Assembly: GCF_026339735.1 (NCBI RefSeq)
Contig: NZ_JAPEQG010000001.1
Span: 558,001-622,000 of the forward strand
Direction of reading: 5' to 3'
DNA length: 64,000 nt
DNA from: Streptomyces sp. NBC_01669
GTDB lineage: Bacteria > Actinomycetota > Actinomycetes > Streptomycetales > Streptomycetaceae
Both the position numbers and the translations under genes were made by a program. How positions within the stretch are numbered: the stretch's first letter is position 1; every line of letters begins with the position of its first letter. The notes under the pieces were generated by a model. The model did not search any database. It had not been told where the DNA came from and saw nothing but the letters and a program-made list of their open reading frames with translations. Below, piece after piece: positions 17,461-26,891 of the stretch.

Positions 17461-17465
17461 CCCGC

Positions 17466-17739
17466 CTCCGTCGCGTTGGTCATCACCTCGGTCGTCGTGA
17501 CCGGACTGGTCGCGGGCGCTCTGGGCGTGCCGCTCGGCGTGGCCCTGCACGGCTGGGTCATCCCCGCGATGGGCGACAGCGTGGGGCTCCGCCTCCTCGG
17601 TTCCGTCATCGCCGTCTACCACGAGGCCGAACTGCTCCAGCTCGTACTCGGCGGCCTGCTCATCGCCACCCTGGGTGCGCTCCTGCCCGCCGGCTGGGCC
17701 GCCAGGGCCCGAACCGCCACGGCCCTGCGCACCGAATAG
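17466..17739 (+). pseudogene. FtsX/MacB-type ABC permease, C-terminal fragment
   Basis: The frame reads ASVALVITSVVVTGLVAGAL, then GVALHGWVIPAMGDS, and finishes with LLIATLGALLPAGWAARART and ALRTE, the end of an FtsX-domain permease (last transmembrane helix and the P.GWAAR.R...ALR tail). The upstream 300-700 residues are missing. It and the kinase fragment probably derive from one kinase-regulator-ABC cluster. Confidence 0.75.
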
Positions 17740-17809
17740 GAAGTCAGGTTCAGAGCTCGTGCCTGCGACCCCCACCGCAAGGAGCGGTGGGGGTCGGTTG
17801 GCCGGCTCC

Positions 17810-17999
17810 CTCCAACTGGCGCGGGACGCGGGAGTTCCGGAGCTCTTTCAGCTCCAGGATGTGGTTGTGGAGCGTGCCGACGGAGACGCCTGCCGCGGGC
17901 GCGGGCGGCGGCCAGACCCTCGTGGGTGCCTGCGTCGATGAGTTCGCGGATGAACTCCGCCAGGGCGGCAAAGACGTGACCGGCCCTCCATGTCTTCGC
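17810..17999 (-). pseudogene. Serine recombinase/resolvase C-terminal fragment
   Basis: HVFAALAEFIRELIDAGTHE and GLAAARARG match the end of the resolvase catalytic domain (FAALAEFERELI.ERT..GL.AARARGR). After a frame change, AGVSVGTLHNHILELKEL matches the C-terminal helix-turn-helix. The N-terminal catalytic Ser part is gone. Confidence 0.65.
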
Positions 18000-18027
18000 C
18001 CTCGCCACGGACGGACCGGGCTCGGCG

Positions 18028-19029
18028 TCATGACCAGGCCAGCAGTTCCTCCACGGGCCACGACGTGATGACCCGTTCGGCGGGCACACCGCACTCCTCT
18101 GCCCGGGCGCAGCCGAAGATCTGCCAGTCGAGCTGCCCCGGCGCGTGCGCGTCGGTGTCGATCGCGAACAGCACGCCCGCGTCGACGGCCCGCCGCAGCA
18201 GTCGTCGGGGCGGATCGAGCCGCTCCGGACGGCTGTTGATCTCCACCGCGGTGCCCGCCTCGGCACACGCGGCGAAGACCTCGTCCGCGTCGAACTCCGA
18301 CTCCGGACGTCCCCGGCCGGTGATCAGACGGCCCGTGCAGTGCCCCAGTACGTTCGCCTGCGGATGGCGCACGGCCGCGACCAGCCGGCGCGTCATGGCC
18401 CGAGCGTCCATCCGCAGCTTGGAGTGGGCGGACACGACCACCACGTCGAGCTGCTCCAGCAGGCGGTCCTCCTGGTCGAGGGAGCCGTCCGGAAGGATGT
18501 CGCACTCGATGCCGGTGAGCAGCCGGAACGGTGCCCACCGCTCGTTGAGTGCGGCCACGACCTCCAATTGGCGGCGCAGCCGTTCAGGCGACAGTCCGTT
18601 CGCCACAGTCAGCCGGGGCGAGTGGTCGGTGAGGACCGCCCACTCATGCCCCAGCTCGATCGCCGTCCGTCCCATCTCCTCGATCGGACTTCCGCCGTCC
18701 GACCAGTCGGAGTGCAGATGGCAGTCGCCACGCAGCAGAGCGAGCAGCGTTTCACCCCCTTCCATGAGGGGATCCGCGGCGGCGGCCTCCAGCCGCTGGA
18801 GGTAGCCAGGGACTTCCCCGGCGAGCGCTTCACGCACCACCTGTGCCGTCTTCGGCCCGATGCCCCTGACCGACTCCAGCGACCCCGACGCCACTCGTTC
18901 CGCGATCTCGTGGCCCGTCATCGCCCCCACCGTGGCAGCGGCCTTACGGAACGCCTGGACGCGGTACGTGGCGGCCTGGTCGCGTTCCAGCAGGAAGGCA
19001 ATCCGCCGCAGGGCATCGACCGGGTCCAT
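18028..19029 (-). CDS. PHP-domain phosphoesterase with helix-hairpin-helix region
   Basis: The 333-residue protein starts MDPVDALRRIAFLLERDQAA, like the N-terminal (8-kDa-like) part of family X DNA polymerases. A helix-hairpin-helix (LESVRGIGPKTAQVV, about 54-68) follows, then a PHP domain with metal ligands GDCHLHSDWSDGG (about 104-116), LTDHS, SAHSK, HCTGR and DTDAHAP. The polymerase palm is absent, so it resembles stand-alone PolX-like PHP proteins with presumed DNA 3'-end or phosphoesterase activity. ATG 19029 has GAGGTG upstream. Confidence 0.8.
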   Translation of the reverse strand: MDPVDALRRIAFLLERDQAATYRVQAFRKAAATVGAMTGHEIAERVASGSLESVRGIGPKTAQVVREALAGEVPGYLQRLEAAAADPLMEGGETLLALLRGDCHLHSDWSDGGSPIEEMGRTAIELGHEWAVLTDHSPRLTVANGLSPERLRRQLEVVAALNERWAPFRLLTGIECDILPDGSLDQEDRLLEQLDVVVVSAHSKLRMDARAMTRRLVAAVRHPQANVLGHCTGRLITGRGRPESEFDADEVFAACAEAGTAVEINSRPERLDPPRRLLRRAVDAGVLFAIDTDAHAPGQLDWQIFGCARAEECGVPAERVITSWPVEELLAWS

Positions 19030-19334
19030 CGGCACCTCATTTCCGGCCCCGGCACGACGGGGCTGCGCCGCTGCTCCCTCCACGTTGGCACAGCCCGGCA
19101 GCAGGCGGCATCTTGTGCACGGGCGGTGGCCCGAGTCCGGTGAGGTACGTGTCATGGGGTGCGCATTCCGCCGAGTTCGCCCTTGGGCAAACCGATCACC
19201 AAGCGGGTCCGATGATGTTCCCGCCGTGCCAGGCCACGACGAAGCCAGTGACGAAGCCAGTATCGAGGCCACGTAGAGTAGGAATCTTCGGCTGGCGGAA
19301 GCCCTCTGAAGTACCCGAAGGACGTGCGCCCCCG

Positions 19335-20084
19335 ATGAATCGTGACGAGGCTCCCGCTCGACTCCGTCTCAACGCCGCGCTGGACGGCCTCGCCGTGACC
19401 TTCCGTGGCATGACCGCTCGTTCCGACGAATACAACTGCCCGTGTCACTGGGGCAGCGCGGAGGAACTCGCGCAGTTGAAAGTGCCGGGCCTGGAGTTGG
19501 ACCCCGATCTCCTGCTTCGCACCTGGGATGCCCCGGACTGGACCGACCACGCGGCCGTGCTGCGTCGCATCCTGCCTCAGTTCGCCGCGGCACTTGTCCG
19601 TGGCCTCGTCGAACCACTCGGCATGGAGGAGGCCGGACGGTCATTCGCCCGAGGCCACTGGCAGCGGTGGCCTGTCGGGCAAGCCGCAGCGGTGCGGGAG
19701 TTCCTGCACGCCTGGTGGGCGCTCAGTCTCACCGACCCGGATCCCACCGTGCCGGCGTACGAGGTCCTGGTCCTGTGCGCCGAGGCGTCCGGCGAGCTCA
19801 GTCCGTGGCTCACCGTCTGGGCGGAACTGCGTCACCCCGTGGCCGACCAGAACCTGGCCGAGGCGGTGAGGGAGTGGGAGTTCGACCTGCTGGGGGATCA
19901 ACTCCCTTGGCACAGCCTTGAGAACAGGGATGAGATGTGCGCCGAGCTCGCCGCCTGGCTCATCCGCCACGCCCCTGACCGGCTGCGAGCCCACGGCGAA
20001 TCCGAGGAATTGCTCCACCCGATACGGCTGCTCAGCCTCCCGGGCCCCGCCCGCTGGGAGGACCCGCACGCGCCCGGCTGCTGA
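19335..20084 (+). CDS. Hypothetical protein, Trp- and Leu-rich, soluble
   Basis: The 249-residue product is not recognised. It has a CPCHWGSAEELAQL segment near residue 36, suggesting a small metal or disulfide site, and long amphipathic helices. The reading frame shows strong third-position GC bias and no membrane segment. ATG 19335 is the first start within the coding-like part. It is divergent from the PHP gene. Confidence 0.65.
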   Translation: MNRDEAPARLRLNAALDGLAVTFRGMTARSDEYNCPCHWGSAEELAQLKVPGLELDPDLLLRTWDAPDWTDHAAVLRRILPQFAAALVRGLVEPLGMEEAGRSFARGHWQRWPVGQAAAVREFLHAWWALSLTDPDPTVPAYEVLVLCAEASGELSPWLTVWAELRHPVADQNLAEAVREWEFDLLGDQLPWHSLENRDEMCAELAAWLIRHAPDRLRAHGESEELLHPIRLLSLPGPARWEDPHAPGC

Positions 20085-20250
20085 GGCCCGGACCTGCGGC
20101 GCCGGTGACACCGCGGCGCTGCGGACGATGCCCTCTCCGGACGCCACAGTGGCCCGCCCGCGGCAGAGCCCGTGGGAGGGCCACCAAGTGGTGGACGAGG
20201 ACGTCGTGCGCCGGGACTGTATCCCTTTCTTCCCGGTGGCGCCCGGCTGT

Positions 20251-21966
20251 CTATGCGTCGGGCTGTTCACCTTCGAGGGGCTGCGCAGCCTGGGTGCCCC
20301 CGGGAAGCATCAGTTCTGAGTCCGCGTGGAGCGTGATGCGTACCGGTGTGAAGTCGGTGGCGTCGACCGACGACTCCCCGGTGCCGGGATTGCGGGCGTA
20401 GCGCGGATGGGCACCTCCGCTGATCTGCCAGCGGACACGGTGACCGGCGGCGAATCGGTGGGCGGTCGAACTCATCGGTACGGTGACCGTCGAGGGCGCC
20501 TCCTCCACCGTCCGCAGCTGAGCCAGGCCGTCACAGACGTTGATGGAACGGCCTTGCGCGTCCACGTCGCACAGTCGGGTGAAGACGTCGGCGTATCCGG
20601 TGTCCGTGGAGATGCTCAGCCGCGCGAAGACCGGGCCGAGGACGTCCACGGGCTCGGCCAGCGGCGGGCCGGTGAACGTCAGGACGTCCTCTCGGGCTTC
20701 CAGGATGCTGTTGTCTCGGGGTCCGGCGGTACGGGAGAGCAGAGGGCCGCCGATGGACGGGGTGGGGTCGGCCGGGTCGTAGCGGATGGACGTCAGCGGT
20801 GTGTTGTCCGTGGGGGCCTGCTGGGTGAGATACCCGTCCGGGGCGGGGAACCATGACGTCGCGGCCGGGGTCAGCGGCCAGTCGTCGAGGTCCCGCCACT
20901 CGCCGGCACCACCGACGTGCACGCGCACTCCGGTGGGGCGCAGGCCGGAGGGGTCGGCGCACAGGTGCGCGCGCAGCCAGGCGAGGCTCTCGGCGAACAC
21001 CTCGGGCCAGCCCTGTTGAAGTGCGGAGGTGTGTGTCCAGGGGCCGACGAGCAGGGCCGTCTCGCACCCGGCCCGACGCAGCCGGCCGTACTGCTCGAAG
21101 GTCTGGTCGGCCAGCGCGTCGTGCCATCCGGTGATCAGGCCGGTGGGCACGCTCAGCCGCTTCGCCGCCTCTCCCGGGGACGCGCCCAGCCAGTACGGGT
21201 CGTTGGCGTCAGGGTGCGTCATCACGTCGTCCAGCCAGGGCACTTCACCCCCCAGGGCGGACACGTACGCCCCGCGCAGCGGCTGCGCGGTCGTGATGGC
21301 GCGCAGTCGACGCTGCAGGCGCAGCGTCGCCCTCACCAAGGGGCCGATCCCCCGATGCTGGTATGTCATGCCGACACCGACGGCGAGGGCGTTCTCCAGG
21401 CGGAGTGCACCGTCGGTGTGAAACAGGGCGTAGGGATCGTGCAGACCCACCTGCACCACCATCGCCTTCAGCTCCGGTGGTGGGTCCAGGGCGAGCGCCC
21501 ACTGCACATATCCCAGGTAACTGGGGCCGACTGTGCCCAGTCGTCCGTTGAACCAGGACTGCTTTCGAAGCCAGGTCACCGTGGCCTGGCCGTCGTCGGC
21601 CTCGTTGCGCCACAGATCGAACCGGCCACCCGAGCCGCCGGTGCCGCGGCAGCTTTGCAGGACCACGTGGAAGCCCTGTTCGGCGAAGAGCATGCCGTAC
21701 ATGGGTGACCACGGGACACCCCTGCCGTACGGCGAGCGCACGACAAGGGTGGGGAAATCCCCCGCAGCGCGCGGAAAGTAGTGATCCGTACGCAACGGGC
21801 TGCCGTCGGCGGCCGGGACCACCAAACCCGGCTCCCACCCGGCTTCGTGCCGCTTGGCCGGGAGATTGCGCCAAGTCGCCCTCATCATCCGTGCGGACAG
21901 CGGCGGCTTCCCGGAAGGCGGCGTCCAGGCCGGCCTCGGCAGGGCGTCGTGCGTGCGTGATGTCAT
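20251..21966 (-). CDS. CocE/NonD-family hydrolase (X-Pro dipeptidyl-peptidase-like)
   Basis: The 571-residue protein has the CocE layout: an alpha/beta-hydrolase core with SPYGRGVPW, CRGTGGSGG and nucleophile GPSYLG, helical cap, then GWHDALADQTF and GPWTHTS with the Asp/His residues, and a C-terminal jelly-roll (DVFTRLCDVDAQGRS, RWQISGGAHPRYARNP). Members hydrolyse acyl esters or amides, cocaine esterase and glutaryl-7-ACA acylase being the known cases. No signal peptide is clear. It shares a 33-bp palindromic region with the divergent TetR gene, which probably represses it. Confidence 0.85.
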   Translation of the reverse strand: MTSRTHDALPRPAWTPPSGKPPLSARMMRATWRNLPAKRHEAGWEPGLVVPAADGSPLRTDHYFPRAAGDFPTLVVRSPYGRGVPWSPMYGMLFAEQGFHVVLQSCRGTGGSGGRFDLWRNEADDGQATVTWLRKQSWFNGRLGTVGPSYLGYVQWALALDPPPELKAMVVQVGLHDPYALFHTDGALRLENALAVGVGMTYQHRGIGPLVRATLRLQRRLRAITTAQPLRGAYVSALGGEVPWLDDVMTHPDANDPYWLGASPGEAAKRLSVPTGLITGWHDALADQTFEQYGRLRRAGCETALLVGPWTHTSALQQGWPEVFAESLAWLRAHLCADPSGLRPTGVRVHVGGAGEWRDLDDWPLTPAATSWFPAPDGYLTQQAPTDNTPLTSIRYDPADPTPSIGGPLLSRTAGPRDNSILEAREDVLTFTGPPLAEPVDVLGPVFARLSISTDTGYADVFTRLCDVDAQGRSINVCDGLAQLRTVEEAPSTVTVPMSSTAHRFAAGHRVRWQISGGAHPRYARNPGTGESSVDATDFTPVRITLHADSELMLPGGTQAAQPLEGEQPDA

Positions 21967-21975
21967 CGTTGCCCT

Positions 21976-22008
21976 CCACTATTCTCGTACTGCGTACGAG
22001 AATAGTGG
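21976..22008. promoter_or_regulatory. TetR operator, 15-bp perfect inverted repeat
   Basis: CCACTATTCTCGTAC (21976-21990) and its exact complement (21994-22008) surround TGC. The repeat lies between the CocE gene start (21966) and the TetR gene. It contains the CGTAC/GTACG core common in TetR operators and probably overlaps both promoters. Confidence 0.85.
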
Positions 22009-22012
22009 ATGC

Positions 22013-22780
22013 TTGGATGGCTTCCACACGAGAGGCAGCGGCAAGGAAAGGAAAACGGAGATCGGTACCCCTGACGGCGGGTCCGGCGCCACGAGCGTCG
22101 ACCCCCAAGAACTCTGGCTCGGCCCCACCCGGCCCCGCAGGGGGCGCAGGCCCACCTTCAGCCGCGAGGCGATCACAGCGGCAGCCGTCGCCCTCGCAGA
22201 CGCGGAAGGGCTCGACGCGGTCACCATGCGACGGGTCGCCTCACAGGTCGGAGCCGGCGCCATGTCGCTCTACAGCTACGCCCCCGACAAGGAGACGCTG
22301 CTGGAACTGATGGTCGACCACGTCAGCGGAGAACTGCCGACGGCGGACGACCGCACCGGCGACTGGCGCACCGACCTGAAGGCCATCGCCCACCTCCAAC
22401 GCGCTCACATGCTCCGGCATCCCTGGCTGCCCACTGCCCTGTCGGCCCGCCGGACACCCGGCCCCAACACCCTGGCCTTCCTGGAACGCGCCCTTGCCGC
22501 CCTGCGGCCCACCGGGCTGGACGGCGCAGCGAGGCTGGAGGTCTTCGCCCAGCTCACCGGATTCGTAGCCGGGCACGTCGCCCACGAGATCGCGCAGACC
22601 GCAGCCGCGCGATCACCCGACCGGGCCGCAGCCGAGGCCCGCTACCTGGCCGCTGTCGCCGCGGACGGCCATCATCCGGAGCTCGCCGAGGTCCTCGCCG
22701 CACCCGGACGCCCGCTCACCCCGGAAGCCACGTTCACCCGGTTCCTCAACCGCCTGGTCGACGGCCTCGACACCGACTGA
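22013..22780 (+). CDS. TetR-family regulator (TetR_C type)
   Basis: The frame codes a helix-turn-helix (ITAAAVALADAEGLDAVTMR, RVASQVGAGAMSLYSYAPDK) followed by a TetR_C ligand domain (LPTALSARRTPGPN, FVAGHVAHEI) to LVDGLDTD. No ATG or GTG lies between the operator and the first conserved residues, so TTG at 22013 is the likely start (255 residues), though a later non-standard start cannot be excluded. It probably represses itself and the CocE hydrolase through the palindrome. Confidence 0.75.
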   Translation: MDGFHTRGSGKERKTEIGTPDGGSGATSVDPQELWLGPTRPRRGRRPTFSREAITAAAVALADAEGLDAVTMRRVASQVGAGAMSLYSYAPDKETLLELMVDHVSGELPTADDRTGDWRTDLKAIAHLQRAHMLRHPWLPTALSARRTPGPNTLAFLERALAALRPTGLDGAARLEVFAQLTGFVAGHVAHEIAQTAAARSPDRAAAEARYLAAVAADGHHPELAEVLAAPGRPLTPEATFTRFLNRLVDGLDTD

Positions 22781-22949
22781 TCCGGAAGCCCTCCGAGAAG
22801 GACACGTCGGCCGCAGCGCCGGGCACATGCGCAGGCCCTCTGCTTCACCTGCGCCCGACCCGCGGAGCAGCGTCGTCGCGCCTTCGGGAGGGAGGGAGCC
22901 TCATGGCCTGGCCTTCCCGTTGAGGCTTCCCACCACGAAGGTCGGCACA

Positions 22950-23124
22950 GGCGACTACGAACAGCGCCACGCGGTCGAGCACGGAATAAACCGGCCGAAA
23001 CGCCATCGGGTAGTGGCCAACGAGGTACGACAAGCCGACCGTCCGCCATGAGGCCACCGTGCTGGTCACGGCCATCCACGCATGGCTGCGACCAGCACTT
23101 TCGCAAAAGACCCAAGCGTATTGA
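22950..23124 (+). pseudogene. IS5-family transposase C-terminal remnant
   Basis: EQRHAVEHGINRPKRHR in one frame, then after a shift near 23020 RYDKPTVRHEATVLVTAIHA and a stop at 23122-23124. This is the typical IS5 tail (GINRLKRHRAVATRYDKLAVRYEATVL.AAI..WL). Only the end remains. Confidence 0.75.
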
Positions 23125-23149
23125 TTACGAGCGTTGTTGACACGTCGAG

Positions 23150-24844
23150 TCAGAACGGGCCGTGGAGCGCGCCGAGCCGCTCTGTGAGCCGCAGATTCTC
23201 GGAGTAATCGACGGGGCAGGCGATCACCGACACCCCGTCGCCGGCCAACGCACGCTGCAGCACCGGCAGTAGCTGACCGGCCGTCTCGATGCGGTAGCCC
23301 TGGGCGCCGAAACTCTCGGCGTAGGCGACGAAGTCCGGATTGGTAAAACGGGTGTGGCTGTGGCGTTCGAGTTCGAGCTCCATCTTCCAGGTGATCAGGC
23401 CGTACTCCTCGTCGACCAGTACGAGGACCACCAGCGGGATGTGTTCGCGAACGGCAGTCTCCAGTTCCTGGGAGTTCATCAGGAAAGAGCCGTCGCCCAT
23501 CATGGCCAGCACACGCTGCTCCGGACGGGCCAGTTTCGCGGCGATGGCACCGGGCAGCGCGAAACCCATGGTGGACAGTCCGTTGGAGACCAGGCAGGTG
23601 TCCGGCTCGTACGCCGGATACAGGCGGGCCATCCACATCTTTCCGGCGCCGGTGTCGGCGAGCACGATGTCGTCGCGCCCCAGTGCCGCTCGCACGTCGG
23701 CGACCACGCGCTGCGGCACGAGCGGGCATGCGTCGCTCCGTCGTCCGTACTCCAGCTCCTCGTTGAGCAGGGCCCGGATGCACGCACCGGTTCCTGACTC
23801 GTAGTCGAGGCCGTCCGGCAGCGCGGCCGTCAGTGCGTCCAGTGCCTGCGAAAGATCGCCCTCGACGCCGACCGTGACCGGGTAGTGCGCATCCACCTCG
23901 GCGGGAAACCGGTGCAGGTGCACGATGCGCTTGTCGCTGTCCGGATTGATCTTCACCGGGTCGAACTCCTGGACTTCGTAGCCGACGCAAATGAGGACGT
24001 CTGCGGTATCGAAGCCGAAGTTGGAATAGTCGTGGCGCATGAAGCCGACCGCCCCGAGCGCGTTCGGGTGGTCGTCGGGGAAGACGCCCTTCCCGTGGAA
24101 GGTGGTCGCCACCGGCACGTTCAGCCGCTCGGCAAAACGCATGAGAGCCTGTGACGCCTTGCCCCTCGCGGCGCCGTGGCCGGCCAGCACGACCGGTCGG
24201 CGCGCCGTCGCGAGAACCTCCGCTGCCCGGGCGATCTGTGAGGGCGACGGCGCGTCGGCATGGACCGTGTCGACCTGCAGGGGGTTGAGCGGCTTGGTGA
24301 TTCGTGAGGCTTCAATGTCCTCGGGGACTGCTACGAAGATCGCTCCCGGACGCTCGCTCTGCGCGGTCTTGAACGCCTTCCGTACCATCTCGGGCACCGC
24401 GACAGGGCTGTCCACACGAGCGGACCACTGGGTGACCGGCGCGAACATCGACACCAGATCGATGACCTGATGGGACTCCTTGTGCACCCGGTCCAGCGAT
24501 CCCTGCGCGGCGAGAGCCACGAACGGTGTGCTGTTGGTCGTCGCGTCCGCGGCACCCAGCAGGAGATTGATCGCACCGGGCCCCAGCGTGGCCGAGCACA
24601 CCCCGGCCCGCCCGGTCAGGCGTCCGTAGATCTCGGCCATGAACGAGGCGCCCTGCTCGTGGCGGACCAGGACGTATCGGATGCGCGAGCCGTCCAGGGC
24701 ATCGACGAAACGGATGTTCTCTTCGCCAGGGATCCCGAAGATGTACTCCACGCCCTCAGCCTCAAGACAGCGGACCATCAGGTTCGCGACGTCCTCGGTC
24801 CTCGTCCCGGAGCTCGGCGGACCGGAGGTGGGGTGGGTATCCAT
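23150..24844 (-). CDS. Thiamine-diphosphate enzyme, catabolic acetolactate synthase-like
   Basis: The 564-residue protein shows the three-domain TPP enzyme fold. The PYR domain has the proton-relay Glu (GIPGEEN, about 40-46) and ATLGPGAINL. The PP domain has GDGSFLMNSQELETAVREH, then VDEEYG; the Asp in this position, rather than Asn, is as in AlsS-type enzymes. The end (AYAESFGAQG) also fits AlsS. It would join two pyruvates to acetolactate, or act on a related 2-keto acid. No strong ribosome site precedes ATG 24844, so a leaderless transcript is possible. It stands alone; no decarboxylase or small subunit is near. Confidence 0.75.
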   Translation of the reverse strand: MDTHPTSGPPSSGTRTEDVANLMVRCLEAEGVEYIFGIPGEENIRFVDALDGSRIRYVLVRHEQGASFMAEIYGRLTGRAGVCSATLGPGAINLLLGAADATTNSTPFVALAAQGSLDRVHKESHQVIDLVSMFAPVTQWSARVDSPVAVPEMVRKAFKTAQSERPGAIFVAVPEDIEASRITKPLNPLQVDTVHADAPSPSQIARAAEVLATARRPVVLAGHGAARGKASQALMRFAERLNVPVATTFHGKGVFPDDHPNALGAVGFMRHDYSNFGFDTADVLICVGYEVQEFDPVKINPDSDKRIVHLHRFPAEVDAHYPVTVGVEGDLSQALDALTAALPDGLDYESGTGACIRALLNEELEYGRRSDACPLVPQRVVADVRAALGRDDIVLADTGAGKMWMARLYPAYEPDTCLVSNGLSTMGFALPGAIAAKLARPEQRVLAMMGDGSFLMNSQELETAVREHIPLVVLVLVDEEYGLITWKMELELERHSHTRFTNPDFVAYAESFGAQGYRIETAGQLLPVLQRALAGDGVSVIACPVDYSENLRLTERLGALHGPF

Positions 24845-25059
24845 GGGTCGAACGTATGCACATGCCGCAGGGCGAACCACGCACCAACCCCCGGTCGGGT
24901 GAAGGGCACGTCCATCAAGGGCCGGCCTGCCGGGTGCTCGGCTGTCGGAGTGATCGGCGGTGTTCGACTGTGCCGTAGCAGTCGTAGCCAGATCCCTGAC
25001 AGCACGATGGTCGGTGTTGCGCCGCCATGACGGCATGGCGGCGGAAGCCAGGAGGATCT

Positions 25060-25797
25060 GTGACCACCCAGTCGCCCAGTGCCGACTCGTCGCCCGCTCG
25101 CTACGACGACCTGCGCGCCGTCGTCATCAACTGCACGCTCAAACGCTCACCCGAAGTCAGCAACACACAGGGGCTGATCGACAGGAGCCGGGCCGTGATG
25201 GAGGCGCAGGGCGTAAACGTCGACGTCGTACGGGCTGTCGACCACGACATCGCGACCGGCGTATGGCCGGACATGACGGAACACGGCTGGGCCAGTGACG
25301 AGTGGCCCGCACTGTACGACCAGGTGATGGCGGCCGACATCCTCGTGCTGGCCGGCCCCATCTGGCTGGGAGACAACTCGTCAGTCATGAAGAAGGTGAT
25401 CGAGCGGCTCTATGCCTGTTCCAGCCTGCTCAACGAGAAGGGTCAGTACGCCTACTACGGCAGGGCGGGCGGCTGCCTGATCACCGGCAATGAGGACGGC
25501 GTGAAGCATTGCGCGATGAATGTGCTCTACAGCCTCCAGCACCTCGGCTACACCATCCCGCCGCAGGCCGACGCGGGCTGGATCGGGGAGGCGGGCCCAG
25601 GACCGTCGTATCTCGATCCCGGATCCGGCGGACCCGACAACGAGTTCACCAAGCGCAACACCACCTTCATGACGTGGAACCTGATGCACCTGGCGGCCAT
25701 GCTCAAGCGGGCGGGCGGGATTCCGGCGCACGGCAACCAGCGATCCGAATGGGACGCGGGCTGCCGCTTCGACTTCCCGAACCCGGAACACCGCTGA
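25060..25797 (+). CDS. Flavodoxin-like NAD(P)H/FMN reductase
   Basis: The 245-residue protein has a flavodoxin fold: VVINCTLKRSPEVSNTQGL, the loop with GPIWLGDNSSVMKKVIERLY (FMN phosphate/ring contacts) and GGCLITGNEDG. It would reduce flavin or quinone-type acceptors. GTG 25060 follows AGGAGG by four bases. A decayed paralogue lies at 10879-11349, which shows a past duplication or transfer of this gene. Confidence 0.8.
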   Translation: MTTQSPSADSSPARYDDLRAVVINCTLKRSPEVSNTQGLIDRSRAVMEAQGVNVDVVRAVDHDIATGVWPDMTEHGWASDEWPALYDQVMAADILVLAGPIWLGDNSSVMKKVIERLYACSSLLNEKGQYAYYGRAGGCLITGNEDGVKHCAMNVLYSLQHLGYTIPPQADAGWIGEAGPGPSYLDPGSGGPDNEFTKRNTTFMTWNLMHLAAMLKRAGGIPAHGNQRSEWDAGCRFDFPNPEHR

Positions 25798-26055
25798 AGC
25801 CAGAAGCCGGAACGTCGATGAAGGCGGTTCTGCTCCTGGTCCGGCAACCACAGACCCCGGCGACGCGGGCGGGCGGTCGTCCCGCGCGACGGAGCTCGAC
25901 CTCCACATAGGTGCTCCACACCCGCAGTCGGCGCGCCACCGTCATTACATTCGGCGAAGTGGGCGCTACCGGTTGTATCGAGGTGCGATGAAGAGCGGCG
26001 TCACCACGCTGGCCACGTTGCTGTCGGTGGTCGGTGGCACGGCTGCCCTCGGCAC

Positions 26056-26481
26056 ATGGGCCGGGCTGGGCAACGCCTCCGTACAGAACTCCTCGACACC
26101 GCAGCGCGCGTCGTCCGCGGTGAGAAGGCCGACCCGGAGCGCACCTCCCGCGAGCTCACCGCTGCGGCCAGATCTCGGCAGGCGCTGGCGGCCGCCGCCC
26201 CCGGAACCACCGCCCCGCACCCCGAACAGGCCGCCGCAACCGACCGAGCAATCCATGGCCTGGAAGACATTTCCGTCGTCGCCGGCGTGCTCATCCTCGG
26301 CCCCCACCGCGATCCGGAACTGGCCGAGGCCGTCAGCATGGCGACCGATGCCTTGCGGTCAGGCGCAGAATCGGCGCCCGCCAGCGCCCCGCAGGCTGCG
26401 GACACAGAAGCCGACCTCCTTCTCGCCGCGCTCACGGCAGACGCACTCCAACTCCGCCGAGCCGGCGCCGCACTGACCTGA
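26056..26481 (+). CDS. Hypothetical small alpha-helical protein
   Basis: The 141-residue frame has strong third-position GC bias and a helical, Ala/Glu/Arg-rich product (ELLDTAARVVRGEKADPERT; LEDISVVAGVLILGPHRDPE). No family is recognised. No ribosome site precedes ATG 26056. A different frame just upstream starts MKSGVTTLATLLSVVGGTAA with a membrane-like segment, so the gene may have lost its true start through a frameshift. Confidence 0.45.
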   Translation: MGRAGQRLRTELLDTAARVVRGEKADPERTSRELTAAARSRQALAAAAPGTTAPHPEQAAATDRAIHGLEDISVVAGVLILGPHRDPELAEAVSMATDALRSGAESAPASAPQAADTEADLLLAALTADALQLRRAGAALT

Positions 26482-26891
26482 ACCGAGCACCATCGTCAGA
26501 TACCGGTCGACGACGTCGTGCGCGACGGCCGACTGCGATCGCCGGCCGAGCGACCGGCTGGAGAACCAATGGTGATCCGGACCTGGTGACGCCTGCGAGC
26601 CGGTGCTGCGGGCTGGCCTTGACCTGTCCTCGGCAACGGTACTTGCGTGGGCGGCCGAAGGTCCGGACGGCTGGGAGACGGTGCCCTCGATGCCATCGCC
26701 GTGGCGGTCCTCGGCCGTCCCAACGGCCGCCACACAAAGGTGTCTGGCGCCAGGCTCTTCGAGCAGGCCGCCGCCGAGCGTGTCGCCGACCTGCGCAAGC
26801 AACTGGGACGCGCCGAGGACTTCGCCGCCACCCCGCGCAGCCCGCTTGGAGCGGGCTGCGACCGCCCACATCCGAGTCGGCCCGTTGCCGG
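26482..26891. other. Stretch without a supportable gene
   Basis: A plus frame gives AVAVLGRPNGRHTKVSGARL and a helical continuation, but it lacks a start with a ribosome site and matches nothing I recognise. It may be another decayed fragment. Confidence 0.4.

Noticed and set aside
24145..24153. GAGCCTGTG as a possible further MITE end
   Set aside because: It lies in the coding sequence of the acetolactate synthase, lacks the rest of the end and has no partner; a chance match.
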